Source of the DNA: Providencia sp.
Lineage (GTDB): Bacteria; Pseudomonadota; Gammaproteobacteria; Enterobacterales; Enterobacteriaceae
DNA: 64,000 nucleotides
Reading direction: 5' to 3'
Assembly (NCBI RefSeq): GCF_003533305.1
Contig: NZ_DOEH01000023.1
Location: 1 to 64,000, forward strand
The notes beneath the pieces are model-generated. The model saw nothing but the letters and a program-made list of their open reading frames with translations, searched no databases and was not told the DNA's origin. Position 1 is the stretch's first letter; every line of letters starts with the position of its first letter. The position numbers and the translations under genes were made by a program. This document shows, one piece after another, positions 38,304 to 47,478 of this stretch.

Positions 38304-41072
38304 TTAAAGGTCGTAATTAACCTGTAACCAGAACTGACGGCCTGCATCGTAAGATTTCAAGGTTCTATCTTCGAATACAAAGCGGTCGGCAATATTTTTA
38401 TTATTCAACACATTATTGACTTCAACAGAGAAACCAAAGCCATAGGCGAAGTCAGGTTTCCAGCCGAGGCGAGTATCCCATGTGTATTTGCTAGCAAAGT
38501 TTTGCTTAGTGTATTTACGTATTTGACCCACTTCAGGATCGGAATAGTAAGAGTTGTCATAGCGAACGGCTTGGCTACGTGCTCCCCACCATTGCAGGCG
38601 GTTATACCAAGTCACATCATATTCATCCCAGACACTGGTTAACTCTAAATTGAGCTTAATAGGTGAGTTGAAACTGGTTGATGGTAGTTTTGAGGCATCA
38701 ATAACTTTACCGTCGTACCAGACTTTATTCAGATTAACTTTATTGGCTGGATCGTAAGCAGTATAACCCGCATCTTTCGGTGTGTTACTTTCGCTTTGTT
38801 GCCATGTAAAGGACGCGGTCATGACATGAGACGCATCTGCCCATTCCCACGGCTGGGTGTTACTTGTTGATAATGTGACTGTATCGTGTGAACTGCGGCC
38901 ACCGTTATCAAAGGTACGGATATTTCGTGTATTTGGATCTCGTGGGTTATCGTATTTAGTCCGATTTCTGACTTCGTCATAACCTTCGCGGTGTACGTAT
39001 TGTAAGCGCCATGTGGTGGATAAAATTTCTTGTTGTAGAGCGAGGGTTAACTCATCGTTATAAGGGGTTTTGAGTGACTCAAGTCCCTCATAATCTTTTT
39101 GATTATCCCAGCTATTATTATTTGGATTCATTGAACATGGGTTATCTTCATCACCCCAACAGTTTTGCATGCCACCATTTTGTGCACCATATAGTGCATA
39201 AGTGAGCATAGAACGACCATAATAGCGGTTAGCGCCCGCAATTATTTGTGTTTTACTATCACCAAAAACATCATAGACGCCACTTAAACGAGGGGCAATA
39301 TTGGTGCGGTTAACAAAGTCATCACGGTCAAGGCGAATACCTGGGCGAAGAGTTAATTTGCCATATTGAATGCTATCGTCGAGAAATATTGCGTAGTTAG
39401 TGTAATCAGCGGAGTAGGAGCCAGCACGAAAACGATTAATATTACTTAAGTGACCAGTATATACATCGTTTTCATCAAGATCACCGGAGTAGGTGTAACG
39501 GAAGTAATCATTATCACGCAGATAGGTGCCTTTAGTATAATTAACTTCAGCACCCATTGTCGGCTGGTGCATTAACCCCAATCCATCTTCTTGCTGATTA
39601 AAGCGCATTACAGTTTTAAGGCCATGATTTTTTTGTTTGGATTCTAAATCACCAAGGCCACCGCTATTTCGTTCAATCATCTGCCAGTTTGCATCGAAAG
39701 CGCGAACAGTTAGCGCATATTTTTGGTCATTTTTGCGATCATCTTTTAAATCTTGGGTATTGGCGGTAACTTCTAATTGACCAAGATCCAATTGTTGTTT
39801 GAATACCGCAGTAAAACCAAGCCCATCATGAGTTGAATCATATCCAGAGTTACTCACGGAAGATGAAAATAGACGGCTGTCGTAAGAGGCATAGTTTGCG
39901 GATAAATCTAATGAGCTCTTCTCGGATAAATCAACTGAATATTTTAAGAAGTAGTTATCTGAGGTGCGACGTTGATTTTTCTTACCTGAATCTGAAAAAA
40001 TGGGTTCGATTGAATTATTTTCAAGGACAAATGCCTCTCCGCCAGTTACCGTCATCGGTATTGTTGAACTACGGCGTGATGCAGAGAAAACTAACCCTGA
40101 ATTTTCACTCACACCAAGCTCGAACCAACCACCAAAATCACTTTTGTCGAAGCGGTTTTGGAAACGGGCGGGGTTAGCTGTATCATTTTTAGTTGTATCA
40201 ATGCCTTGAGATGAATCGTGGAATAAATTGTTCCAACCAGAGCGCGTTAAACGATAATAAGCATGGGCACTATTTTCACCCTGCCAGCGGCGGCTATTAA
40301 CTTCGACCGTTCCGCCCGTAAATCCACCGAATTCGACAGGAATATTATTGTCATATACCGCCATGCTATCAATCAGGCGACTATCAATGTAAATCCCTTG
40401 ATCTCCACTGCTTAGGCGAGTTGACGTTTCCCCCAGACCACTGTCTGCGGGGTCAAAGTCATTGTTGAAACTGACGCCATCAAGGCGATAGGCATTTTGG
40501 TAGCTACTAGAACCATGAATGGAAATACGGGAAGGTTTTATTTCCCCTTGGTTCATAGAGTTACTATCATTATTGGCAAATTGTACGGCTGGGTTTGTCT
40601 TCATCAAATCAGTAATATTGCCGTCACCGGTATTTTTCTGACTGATTTCTTCTGAAGTTACGTATTGTGGGGCTGACATCACATCCGTTGTCGGGTGGTT
40701 TTGTACCACACCAGAGACTTGTGTTTCAGGAAGAACCAATGTGCCTTGGTTTAAATTCTGAGGACGAATAACGAACACACCATTTTCATTAACCAGTTCT
40801 AGCCCGCTACCGATGAGTATTTTTTGTAATGCGGTTTGCGCGGTATAGTTGCCTGATAATGCAGGTGCTCGTAAGCCATTGAGTTGGCTTTTATCATAAA
40901 GTAACTGTAACTGTCCTTGAGTACTGATTTGTGAAACCGCAGTGGCTAGCGATTGTTCCGGTAATGAGAAAGACTGTTCTTGCGCAATAGCGGATTGGCA
41001 AACTATTGCGCTACTGACAGCCATCGACAGCGCAAGTGGTTTTAACCGACCTTGTGTAAACTGAATAGACAT
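38304..41072 (-). CDS. TonB-dependent outer-membrane receptor with STN signalling domain
   Basis: A 922-residue receptor. A signal peptide (1-30, cleavage at AIA) is followed by an STN domain at about 36-104 (SLPEQSLATAVSQIS through NENGVFVIRP), a candidate TonB box near 109-118 (TLVLPETQVSG), a plug domain (about 130-260) and a 22-stranded barrel ending in FWLQVNYDL. The STN domain is the part that contacts a FecR-type regulator when ligand is bound, and fecR- and fecI-like genes are just upstream. The barrel does not identify the ligand. Genetic partners point to a protein or peptide-linked iron source. AAGGGA precedes the ATG. Confidence 0.9.
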   Translation of the reverse strand: MSIQFTQGRLKPLALSMAVSSAIVCQSAIAQEQSFSLPEQSLATAVSQISTQGQLQLLYDKSQLNGLRAPALSGNYTAQTALQKILIGSGLELVNENGVFVIRPQNLNQGTLVLPETQVSGVVQNHPTTDVMSAPQYVTSEEISQKNTGDGNITDLMKTNPAVQFANNDSNSMNQGEIKPSRISIHGSSSYQNAYRLDGVSFNNDFDPADSGLGETSTRLSSGDQGIYIDSRLIDSMAVYDNNIPVEFGGFTGGTVEVNSRRWQGENSAHAYYRLTRSGWNNLFHDSSQGIDTTKNDTANPARFQNRFDKSDFGGWFELGVSENSGLVFSASRRSSTIPMTVTGGEAFVLENNSIEPIFSDSGKKNQRRTSDNYFLKYSVDLSEKSSLDLSANYASYDSRLFSSSVSNSGYDSTHDGLGFTAVFKQQLDLGQLEVTANTQDLKDDRKNDQKYALTVRAFDANWQMIERNSGGLGDLESKQKNHGLKTVMRFNQQEDGLGLMHQPTMGAEVNYTKGTYLRDNDYFRYTYSGDLDENDVYTGHLSNINRFRAGSYSADYTNYAIFLDDSIQYGKLTLRPGIRLDRDDFVNRTNIAPRLSGVYDVFGDSKTQIIAGANRYYGRSMLTYALYGAQNGGMQNCWGDEDNPCSMNPNNNSWDNQKDYEGLESLKTPYNDELTLALQQEILSTTWRLQYVHREGYDEVRNRTKYDNPRDPNTRNIRTFDNGGRSSHDTVTLSTSNTQPWEWADASHVMTASFTWQQSESNTPKDAGYTAYDPANKVNLNKVWYDGKVIDASKLPSTSFNSPIKLNLELTSVWDEYDVTWYNRLQWWGARSQAVRYDNSYYSDPEVGQIRKYTKQNFASKYTWDTRLGWKPDFAYGFGFSVEVNNVLNNKNIADRFVFEDRTLKSYDAGRQFWLQVNYDL

Positions 41073-41190
41073 GCGTATCCCTTATTCTTAAGCTGCACAA
41101 AAAGTGTGCTGAAAATTGCCAAATAAAATAACAACTGCTTAAGAAGAGGGTGAAATGAGAATTATCCTCACCTGCAAATGAAAATATTTT

Positions 41191-42177
41191 TCATTTATTT
41201 TTTTTGTTCTGGATAATCAATATATTATCTTTATCTTTATAAACGACTTCAACGGGTAATAGCGATGGAAGGGCTTGGAAAAACTTTTCTGGTTGGCGTA
41301 AATTGATACGGCCAGAGATTTTACTGTTGGCGAGGGTTGGGGGTGATAGCTCAATATTAGCTGAAGAGTAGGCATGAAGTTCACGTAAAACATCTGCAAG
41401 CGGCTTATCAATAAAGACCAATTCACCGAATCGCCATCTGGCAATATTTAACGGCTCGATATTATTGCGAGTAATTTTGCTGTTGATACCTGCGCTAGTG
41501 GCGCTTTCGCCAGCTAATAGATAAATTGCTTTTTGATCATTCGCACTTTGAAAGCTCACAATGCCTTGACTGACATTGACGGAGACTTGCTGGCCTTTTT
41601 TATCGACTTCAAATTCAGTTCCTACGACTTGAATTCGTCTTTCGTTTGTCTGAATAACAAAAGGGCGATAGGGGTTGGATTTTACTTTGAAGTATACATT
41701 TCCTTCATCTAAATAGAGATTTCGGATCTGTGTTTCATAGGCAACTCGAATACGTGTCTGGCGATTAAGAAAAAGCTGCGAGCCATCAGATAACGTCACT
41801 TCTTTTGGGGAGTCAGTGGCGACGAGAGTCATATTGTTGAGCAACATGGCGGGCAAATGGCTATAAGGTAAAAACAAAATCGCTGCAATAAAAAAAGCCG
41901 CGAGTGTATTTCCAAGGGGACGCCATAAACGAAAAAAATGACGTTTTGGGGATATCAACTCCACAGAAGTAGGACGCGGCATTGCATCAAAGTCACGCCA
42001 AATACCTGCGATAGCATCATAGGCTTTGGCGTGTTCAAGAGATGCACTCAGCCACAATTTGAACTGCGTTGACTCTAAGGTGGTTATGCGCTGGCTGTGC
42101 ATACGAGTAAACCAAAGCGCCGCCTCTTCATCAATACGTTCCGCGTCATCTGACTTTTGCGAAGGGGTCTGTGTCAT
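41191..42177 (-). CDS. FecR-family anti-sigma factor / signal transducer
   Basis: A 328-residue single-pass membrane protein. The cytoplasmic N-terminal part (about 15-70, EEAALWFTRMHS, WLSASLEHAKAYDAIAGIW) is the FecR N domain that holds the sigma factor. A membrane segment lies at about 88-112. The periplasmic part has the FecR domain (VTLSDGSQLFLNRQTRIRV to VVGTEFEV) and a C-terminal STN-like region (KPLADVLRELHAYSSANIEL). It starts within the stop codon of the sigma gene (TAATG), so the two are coupled. Confidence 0.88.
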   Translation of the reverse strand: MTQTPSQKSDDAERIDEEAALWFTRMHSQRITTLESTQFKLWLSASLEHAKAYDAIAGIWRDFDAMPRPTSVELISPKRHFFRLWRPLGNTLAAFFIAAILFLPYSHLPAMLLNNMTLVATDSPKEVTLSDGSQLFLNRQTRIRVAYETQIRNLYLDEGNVYFKVKSNPYRPFVIQTNERRIQVVGTEFEVDKKGQQVSVNVSQGIVSFQSANDQKAIYLLAGESATSAGINSKITRNNIEPLNIARWRFGELVFIDKPLADVLRELHAYSSANIELSPPTLANSKISGRINLRQPEKFFQALPSLLPVEVVYKDKDNILIIQNKKNK

Positions 42178-42713
42178 TAATTATTGTTGCCCTGATTATC
42201 AAGGTGTTTTTTACAATGTACTAACGCAGCCGCGATGTGCTTTTCAACCATACTGATTGAAATTTCCATGCGTTCTGCAATCTCACTTTGAGACAATCCA
42301 TCAAAACGGTAAAGTAAAAAGGCTTCTCTACGACGAGGTGGCAGTAAATCAATGGCTTCGCCAAGTCTTTGTATACGTTGTTGATGTTCTAATATTTCAC
42401 TGGGATCTTCTTGCGTTTGTTCAAAACTGTGTTCAAAGCCAATATCATCGATAGAGGTTTCTGATTTACTTTGGCGTTGATTACGGCGCCAGTGGTCAAT
42501 CAAAACATGATTGGCAATTTTGAACAAATACGCACGGCTCTCTTTTATCGGAGATTGCTCTTTACGATTAAGCCATAGTGTAAACACATCCTGTGATAAA
42601 TCATCTGCATCATTGCTGTTATCTAGCCGATTGCGGAAAAAGCGGACAAGTTGGCTATAAGTTGACTGATATGCACCGCTAATTTTTCGGGCAAGGGATT
42701 TATCATTCGTCAT
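42177..42713 (-). CDS. FecI-type ECF sigma factor
   Basis: A 178-residue sigma-70 family factor with region 2 (YSQLVRFFRNRLDNSNDADDLSQDVFTLWL, then FKIANHVLIDHWRR) and region 4 (IDLLPPRRREAFLLYRFDGLSQSEIAERMEISISMVEKHI), the pattern of FecI iron-starvation sigma factors. It should direct transcription of the receptor, transporter and protease genes when the receptor signals through the FecR-like protein. The ATG at 42713 was chosen from the conserved N terminus; a GTG at 42743 is an alternative, and neither has a strong ribosome site. Confidence 0.87.
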   Translation of the reverse strand: MTNDKSLARKISGAYQSTYSQLVRFFRNRLDNSNDADDLSQDVFTLWLNRKEQSPIKESRAYLFKIANHVLIDHWRRNQRQSKSETSIDDIGFEHSFEQTQEDPSEILEHQQRIQRLGEAIDLLPPRRREAFLLYRFDGLSQSEIAERMEISISMVEKHIAAALVHCKKHLDNQGNNN

Positions 42714-42826
42714 TTTGCTGGTGTCAAAATAGTGAAAGAACACAATTAATGTGTCGTTAATAATCTGCTCAGATTACTTTATCTATTAAATCAATAAGTT
42801 ATTTTAATTATTATAAATGCAGTAAT

Positions 42827-42845
42827 AATAATGAATATCATTTTT
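42827..42845. promoter_or_regulatory. Fur box in the divergent sigma factor/TonB promoter region
   Basis: AATAATGAATATCATTTTT matches the 19-bp Fur consensus GATAATGATAATCATTATC at 14 positions. It lies between the start codons of the sigma factor and tonB-like genes and could repress both with iron. Confidence 0.6.
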
Positions 42846-42894
42846 GTTTGTATTATGCCTATAATCTACAAAAAATAAAGTCGTGAGGCAAAAT

Positions 42895-43677
42895 ATGAGC
42901 AGTATTGCGGGCAAGTTAGAAAGCCCGATTTTCCGTCCTTTGGGCGGTTTGTTTTTAAGTATTCTTTTTCATGGAACGCTAGCAGTGATTTTAGTTGGCT
43001 GGTTCACGTCAACAATTCCAAAAACAGGGGTATTGCCGCCTGCCATTTCGTTGCAGCTTGGCGTGTACCAACTGGAGCAACATGCAGAACCCGAAGTTAA
43101 TCATGCACCTAAGCAGCAGATGGTGACTCGTGAAGAAACACTGCCTGAAGTAGTTGAGAAGATAGATAAATTGCCACAGACGCCCCTTGTGGATAATGGT
43201 ACTTTGACCAAAGTCAGCGAGAAAAAACGCCCACCCAAAAAGAAAATTCCACAGGAAAAAAAGGTTTTTGAAGATGCCCCTGTGACCACTCAAGAGTCGG
43301 CGGTTACATCAATGCCTACCTCGGGGAGCGCATCAAGTAATAGTGCTAATTTTTCGAGTAATTCTTCTGCGGCAGTGAGTGGTCAACAAAGTTGGCATAG
43401 TGAAGTTCATCAACGATTAGCTAAAGCCAAGCGTTATCCAAGAGCAGCTCTACGTTTTCGTTCAACGGGGGTTTCTCAAGTCAAAGTTACGGTTGATAGT
43501 AAAGGCTTAGTGATTAACGCCAGTTTGATGAATTCATCAGGTACTAAAGTGCTTGATAAAGAGGCCTTGGCAACTATCTCACGTGCAGCGCCTTTTCCTA
43601 TCCCACCAGAAACATTGCTGATCGATGGGAAAGTTGAATTTATCGCGCCTATTGTGTTTGATACCAGCACTATCTAA
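42895..43677 (+). CDS. Dedicated TonB-family energy transducer
   Basis: A 260-residue TonB-like protein. It has a short cytoplasmic start, a signal-anchor helix at about 20-40 with the His expected for ExbB/D contact (SILFHGTLAVILVGWF), a periplasmic Pro/Lys/Glu-rich stretch (about 60-130), a Ser-rich linker, and a C-terminal TonB domain (about 165-260: KRYPRAALRFRSTGVSQVKVTVDSKG, KEALATISRAAPFPIPPE). It is divergent from the receptor operon and probably serves that receptor, like FusB in the Fus system. GAGG precedes the ATG at 42895. Confidence 0.9.
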   Translation: MSSIAGKLESPIFRPLGGLFLSILFHGTLAVILVGWFTSTIPKTGVLPPAISLQLGVYQLEQHAEPEVNHAPKQQMVTREETLPEVVEKIDKLPQTPLVDNGTLTKVSEKKRPPKKKIPQEKKVFEDAPVTTQESAVTSMPTSGSASSNSANFSSNSSAAVSGQQSWHSEVHQRLAKAKRYPRAALRFRSTGVSQVKVTVDSKGLVINASLMNSSGTKVLDKEALATISRAAPFPIPPETLLIDGKVEFIAPIVFDTSTI

Positions 43678-43678
43678 T

Positions 43679-43695
43679 CAGGGGGCAACCCCCTG
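43679..43695. terminator. Strong hairpin between tonB-like gene and ytjB
   Basis: CAGGGGG-CAA-CCCCCTG, a 7-bp GC-rich stem with a three-base loop and a short T run, lying between two converging genes. Confidence 0.65.
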
Positions 43696-43696
43696 T

Positions 43697-44473
43697 TTAG
43701 TCGCTAGAAGATGACGGTTTAGTGGGTTTTGTTTTTGGTGGCGATTTTCTTGGGTTGTAAGGTCTTGGGTCTTTTTTACGTCTTAAATGAGGCGTTCTTT
43801 TCGGCGGTGCTTTTTTATCGCCTTGTTCCATATTGTCAGCCTCTTCATCACTTTCTTCATCATTGGCTTCATTACTGACCACTAAAGGTAACGGCAGGCT
43901 TTGGCCTTTCTTTTTCTTTAAGCGAAATAGTGTGTTTGCTAAGACAAAACCAATGCAAAGCGCCAATAAAATAAAAATACGTAGGACATTTGTACTGTTA
44001 TCAGCTTGCTGAATTTCGGCGTTGAGTAGCTCGGTATCAATCGTTAGACGTAAGTGCCCTTTGGGTTCTTTATCTCCAAGAATAGGTACGACTAATTGAT
44101 ACTGAAAATTTTGTAGTGATTGATTACCGTCAATCGCGAGTCTTTCTCGAACAGTGGCAGGTTCTCCGACTTGCGTAATTAAGGTGCCGCTGGCGCTGTA
44201 GATACTGGCATCTAAAATGTATTTATCTTTTGCCACGTTATTTAAATTGGCATTAATTCGCTCTAAATTAAAATCTTTGCTGCCGGGAACAATATAATCG
44301 GATAAGCTGAAAGCCACCTGCTCTGCTAAAACATGAGTTAACTGCTTGAATTGTTCAACTCTGCTTTGGTTTTGGCTATAACCTAAGTATGAAACGCCAT
44401 GCATAAGCAAGGTCACTAACGCAATGCAAATAACAATAATCACTGTTTTGTGTCGCTTAAAGGTAAGTTTCAT
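43697..44473 (-). CDS. ytjB: YtjB/Smp family inner-membrane protein with extended tail
   Basis: A 258-residue membrane protein of unknown function, usually linked with serB. A first membrane segment lies at about 10-30, a periplasmic domain follows (ILDASIYSASGTLITQVGEPATVRERLAIDG), and a second membrane segment lies at about 160-180 (NVLRIFILLALCIGFVLAN). These align with E. coli YtjB (214 residues). The C-terminal 55-60 residues are an acidic stretch followed by a very basic proline-rich tail (RKKDPRPYNPRKSPPKTKP) that the E. coli protein lacks. The start at 44473 fits the family; 25 additional upstream codons are open. It is divergent from serB. Confidence 0.87.
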   Translation of the reverse strand: MKLTFKRHKTVIIVICIALVTLLMHGVSYLGYSQNQSRVEQFKQLTHVLAEQVAFSLSDYIVPGSKDFNLERINANLNNVAKDKYILDASIYSASGTLITQVGEPATVRERLAIDGNQSLQNFQYQLVVPILGDKEPKGHLRLTIDTELLNAEIQQADNSTNVLRIFILLALCIGFVLANTLFRLKKKKGQSLPLPLVVSNEANDEESDEEADNMEQGDKKAPPKRTPHLRRKKDPRPYNPRKSPPKTKPTKPSSSSD

Positions 44474-44592
44474 TAGGCATCGCACTCTTTGTTTATTTTC
44501 TGGCTCTATGTTGCCAGAGGTTATGCAGATAGAATAGTTTTGTAACACATTTTTATTATAAAAAGTTATGTCGATTACAGGAGCTAATTTTC

Positions 44593-45570
44593 ATGTCAAC
44601 GAGTTTGACCTATTGTTATTTACCCGATGAAATTCAAAAATGGCCTGGTTTGCCGCTATCCCTCAGTGGCGAAGAGGTAATGCCTTTAGATTATCGCGCA
44701 GGTGACAGTGGCTGGTTATTATATGGTCGTGGTTTAGATAAGGCACGTATTAGTAATTTTCAGCAGCGTTTAGGTATTGCGATTGTTATCGTTTCTTCTT
44801 GGCGTATTGATGATTATCAAGTCGTTAGAATTGCCGGTAGCATTACGCCTAGGATCAAAAAGCTCGCCGATGAATGTTTATTGGATGTGGTGCCATTAGG
44901 TTTAATTCCTCGTTTACGTTCACCAGGTATCTTGTTGATGGACATGGATTCAACGGCAATCCAAATTGAATGTATCGATGAAATTGCACGAATTGCGGGC
45001 GTGGGTGAACAAGTTGCAGAAGTGACTGAGCGGGCAATGCTTGGTGAGCTTGATTTCACTGAAAGTTTAAGAGCACGAGTAGGTTTACTGCAAGGTGCAG
45101 ACGCATCAATCCTTAATCAAGTGCTAGAAACACTGCCTTTAATGCCCGGGCTGACCAGTTTAGTGCGTAAATTACAAGCAATGGATTGGCATATCGCTAT
45201 AGCCTCAGGTGGTTTTACTTTCTTTGCTGATAATTTACGTCAACAACTTAAACTCGTCGATGCCGTTGCCAATCAACTCGAAATTAAAAATGGTAAATTA
45301 ACGGGTAAAGTTAAAGGGCCAATTGTTGACGCCAAATTTAAAGCGCAGGTATTGGTAAAGTTGGCAGAACGTTTAAATATTCCAATGGAGCAAACCGTTG
45401 CCATAGGCGATGGTGCTAATGACCTGAAAATGTTACGTAAAGCAGGGCTTGGGATCGCTTATCACGCAAAGCCAAAAGTATACGCAAGGGCGAAGGTTGC
45501 TATCCGTCATGCAGATCTTATGGGGGTGTTGTGTGTGTTAAGTGGTGGGCTCAAGCACGAGGAACGCTAA
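44593..45570 (+). CDS. serB: Phosphoserine phosphatase
   Basis: Last enzyme of serine biosynthesis, HAD superfamily. The 325-residue protein is similar in length to E. coli SerB (322). The nucleophile motif is LLMDMDSTAIQIECIDEIA, the second motif Ser lies in HIAIASGGFTFFADNLR, and the third motif is VAIGDGANDLKMLRKAGLGIAYHAKP. The N-terminal regulatory region of about 100 residues is present. Two ERIC repeats separate it from radA, so serB and radA may not be one transcript unit here. Confidence 0.96.
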   Translation: MSTSLTYCYLPDEIQKWPGLPLSLSGEEVMPLDYRAGDSGWLLYGRGLDKARISNFQQRLGIAIVIVSSWRIDDYQVVRIAGSITPRIKKLADECLLDVVPLGLIPRLRSPGILLMDMDSTAIQIECIDEIARIAGVGEQVAEVTERAMLGELDFTESLRARVGLLQGADASILNQVLETLPLMPGLTSLVRKLQAMDWHIAIASGGFTFFADNLRQQLKLVDAVANQLEIKNGKLTGKVKGPIVDAKFKAQVLVKLAERLNIPMEQTVAIGDGANDLKMLRKAGLGIAYHAKPKVYARAKVAIRHADLMGVLCVLSGGLKHEER

Positions 45571-45697
45571 AATACTCGTCATAATTCATGCTGTGGCTGT
45601 GTTGGCTGCACTCGGCTACTCGGGTCACATACTTGTGTATGCTCCCCGAGCTATCCTCGTTTGCCGCCTTGCCACAACATGAATTATTTAGAGTATT
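45571..45697 (+). repeat. ERIC element, full length
   Basis: A 127-bp imperfect palindrome with the hallmarks of ERIC: ATACTCGTCAT at the left, GTGTTGGCTGCACTCGG, a central TATGCTCC, TTGCCGCCTTGCCACAAC, and GAATTATTTAGAGTATT at the right. It starts one base after the serB stop. Confidence 0.88.
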
Positions 45698-45818
45698 CGT
45701 CATACTTTGAGCTGTGGCGTTGTTGGCTGCACTCGGTTACTTGGGTCATATACTTGTGTATGCTCCCCGAGCTATCCTCGTTTGCCGCCTTGCCACAGCA
45801 TGAATTATTTAGAGTATT
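45692..45818 (+). repeat. ERIC element, second tandem copy
   Basis: A second 127-bp copy that shares its first six bases with the end of the previous one, so the two form a head-to-tail dimer. They differ at scattered positions only. Confidence 0.88.
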
Positions 45819-45887
45819 ATTGTAAATTTATTTAAAAATCAAAAAATTAAGTTTAAGAGTGTAAATGGTTTTCAAGAGGAGTTAGTC

Positions 45888-47276
45888 GTGGCTAAAGGTG
45901 TAAAAAGAGCGTTTGTTTGTAATGACTGTGGGGCGGATTATCCCCGCTGGCAAGGGCAGTGTAGTGCTTGTCAGGCATGGAATACCATTACGGAAGTGCG
46001 CCTAGCCTCAAGTAACGCCTCATCCCGAACTGAACGTTTAACGGGATATGCAGGAAATTCAGCTGGTATAAGCAAAGTTCAGAAATTATCTGAAATTAGC
46101 TTGGATGAATTGCCGCGTTTTACGACGGGATTTAAAGAATTTGACCGAGTGCTCGGTGGTGGTGTGGTGCCGGGAAGTGCCATCCTAATTGGTGGTAGCC
46201 CGGGTGCAGGTAAAAGTACGCTATTATTGCAAACCATGTGCCTGCTTTCGCGTGAAATGAAAACCCTGTATGTCACGGGGGAAGAGTCACTTCAACAAGT
46301 TGCTATGCGAGCGCATCGTTTAGGGCTACCAACTGACTCGGTCAATATGCTGTCTGAAACCAGTATTGAACAAATTTGCTTAACAGCGGAGCAAGAGCTG
46401 CCTAAATTGATGGTTATCGACTCAATTCAGGTGATGCACATGGCTGATATTCAATCATCGCCAGGAAGTGTTGCACAGGTGAGAGAAACCGCGGCTTATT
46501 TAACGCGCTTCGCTAAAACACGCGGTGTGGCAATCATCATGGTCGGTCATGTGACTAAAGATGGTTCATTGGCTGGACCTAAAGTGCTTGAGCACTGTAT
46601 CGACTGCTCCATTATGCTTGATGGCGATGCAGATAACCGTTTTCGGACACTGCGTAGCCATAAAAATCGTTTTGGTGCGGTGAATGAGCTCGGTGTTTTT
46701 GCCATGACTGAGCAAGGGCTGAAAGAGGTGAGTAACCCATCAGCGATTTTTTTGAGTCGTGGCGATGAAGTCACATCAGGTAGCTCTGTGATGGTAGTTT
46801 GGGAAGGCACAAGACCATTGCTGGTGGAAATCCAAGCGTTGGTTGATCATTCCATGATGTCGAACCCACGTCGGGTGGCTGTTGGGCTTGAACAAAACCG
46901 ATTAGCCATTTTACTGGCGGTATTACACCGTCATGGTGGTTTGCAAATGTCAGACCAAGACGTCTTTGTGAATGTGGTCGGTGGGGTTAAAGTGACAGAA
47001 ACCAGTGCTGATCTCGCCTTATTACTTTCTTTAGTATCGAGTTTTCGCGACCGGCCATTGCCGAGAGATTTAGTGGTCTTTGGTGAGGTAGGGCTGGCAG
47101 GTGAAATTCGACCAGTACCAAGCGGACAAGAGCGTATTTCAGAAGCGGCAAAACACGGCTTTAAACGTGCGATAGTACCTCATGCCAATATGCCTAAAAA
47201 ATTACCGCCAGATATGAAGGTGTATGGGGTGAAGAAGTTAGCAGATGCTTTGACTGTAATGGATGAACTCGATTAA
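45888..47276 (+). CDS. radA: DNA repair protein RadA
   Basis: RecA-like ATPase that drives branch migration in recombination. The 462-residue protein has a four-cysteine zinc finger (CNDCG and CSAC within 10-28), Walker A GGSPGAGKST, the RadA KNRFG motif, and a Lon-like C-terminal domain (SADLALLLSLVSSFRDRPLPRDLVVFGEVGLAGEIRPV). Translation starts at GTG (45888) behind GAGGAG. It is followed by nadR as in E. coli. Confidence 0.96.
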   Translation: MAKGVKRAFVCNDCGADYPRWQGQCSACQAWNTITEVRLASSNASSRTERLTGYAGNSAGISKVQKLSEISLDELPRFTTGFKEFDRVLGGGVVPGSAILIGGSPGAGKSTLLLQTMCLLSREMKTLYVTGEESLQQVAMRAHRLGLPTDSVNMLSETSIEQICLTAEQELPKLMVIDSIQVMHMADIQSSPGSVAQVRETAAYLTRFAKTRGVAIIMVGHVTKDGSLAGPKVLEHCIDCSIMLDGDADNRFRTLRSHKNRFGAVNELGVFAMTEQGLKEVSNPSAIFLSRGDEVTSGSSVMVVWEGTRPLLVEIQALVDHSMMSNPRRVAVGLEQNRLAILLAVLHRHGGLQMSDQDVFVNVVGGVKVTETSADLALLLSLVSSFRDRPLPRDLVVFGEVGLAGEIRPVPSGQERISEAAKHGFKRAIVPHANMPKKLPPDMKVYGVKKLADALTVMDELD

Positions 47277-47280
47277 TCCT

Positions 47281-47360
47281 ATACTCTACTCGTCAGACTT
47301 CGCGCTGTGGCAGTGTTGGCATCATTCGCCTAGCCACAATACGAATTATTTAGAGTGTAT
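47281..47360 (+). repeat. ERIC element with internal deletion
   Basis: An 80-bp element with both ERIC ends (ATACT...CGTCAGACTTCGCGCTGTGG and TAGCCACAATACGAATTATTTAGAGTGTAT) but lacking about 47 bp of the centre. Confidence 0.8.
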
Positions 47361-47478
47361 CCAAATAGTATTTTTTGAATGTTTATTTTTAGCGTATTGA
47401 ATTATATTAAATATCTTAGGCTGGTGTGCTTTGAATATAACTGAAATTTGGATTTTTTTTTGAGTAAAAGGAAATTAA

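Noticed and set aside
43009-43293. Minus-strand frames inside the tonB-like gene
   Set aside because: Shadows of the Pro/Lys-rich coding sequence with no start signal.
45571-45818. Insertion sequence or protein-coding repeat
   Set aside because: Both copies are 127-bp ERIC palindromes without any transposase frame.
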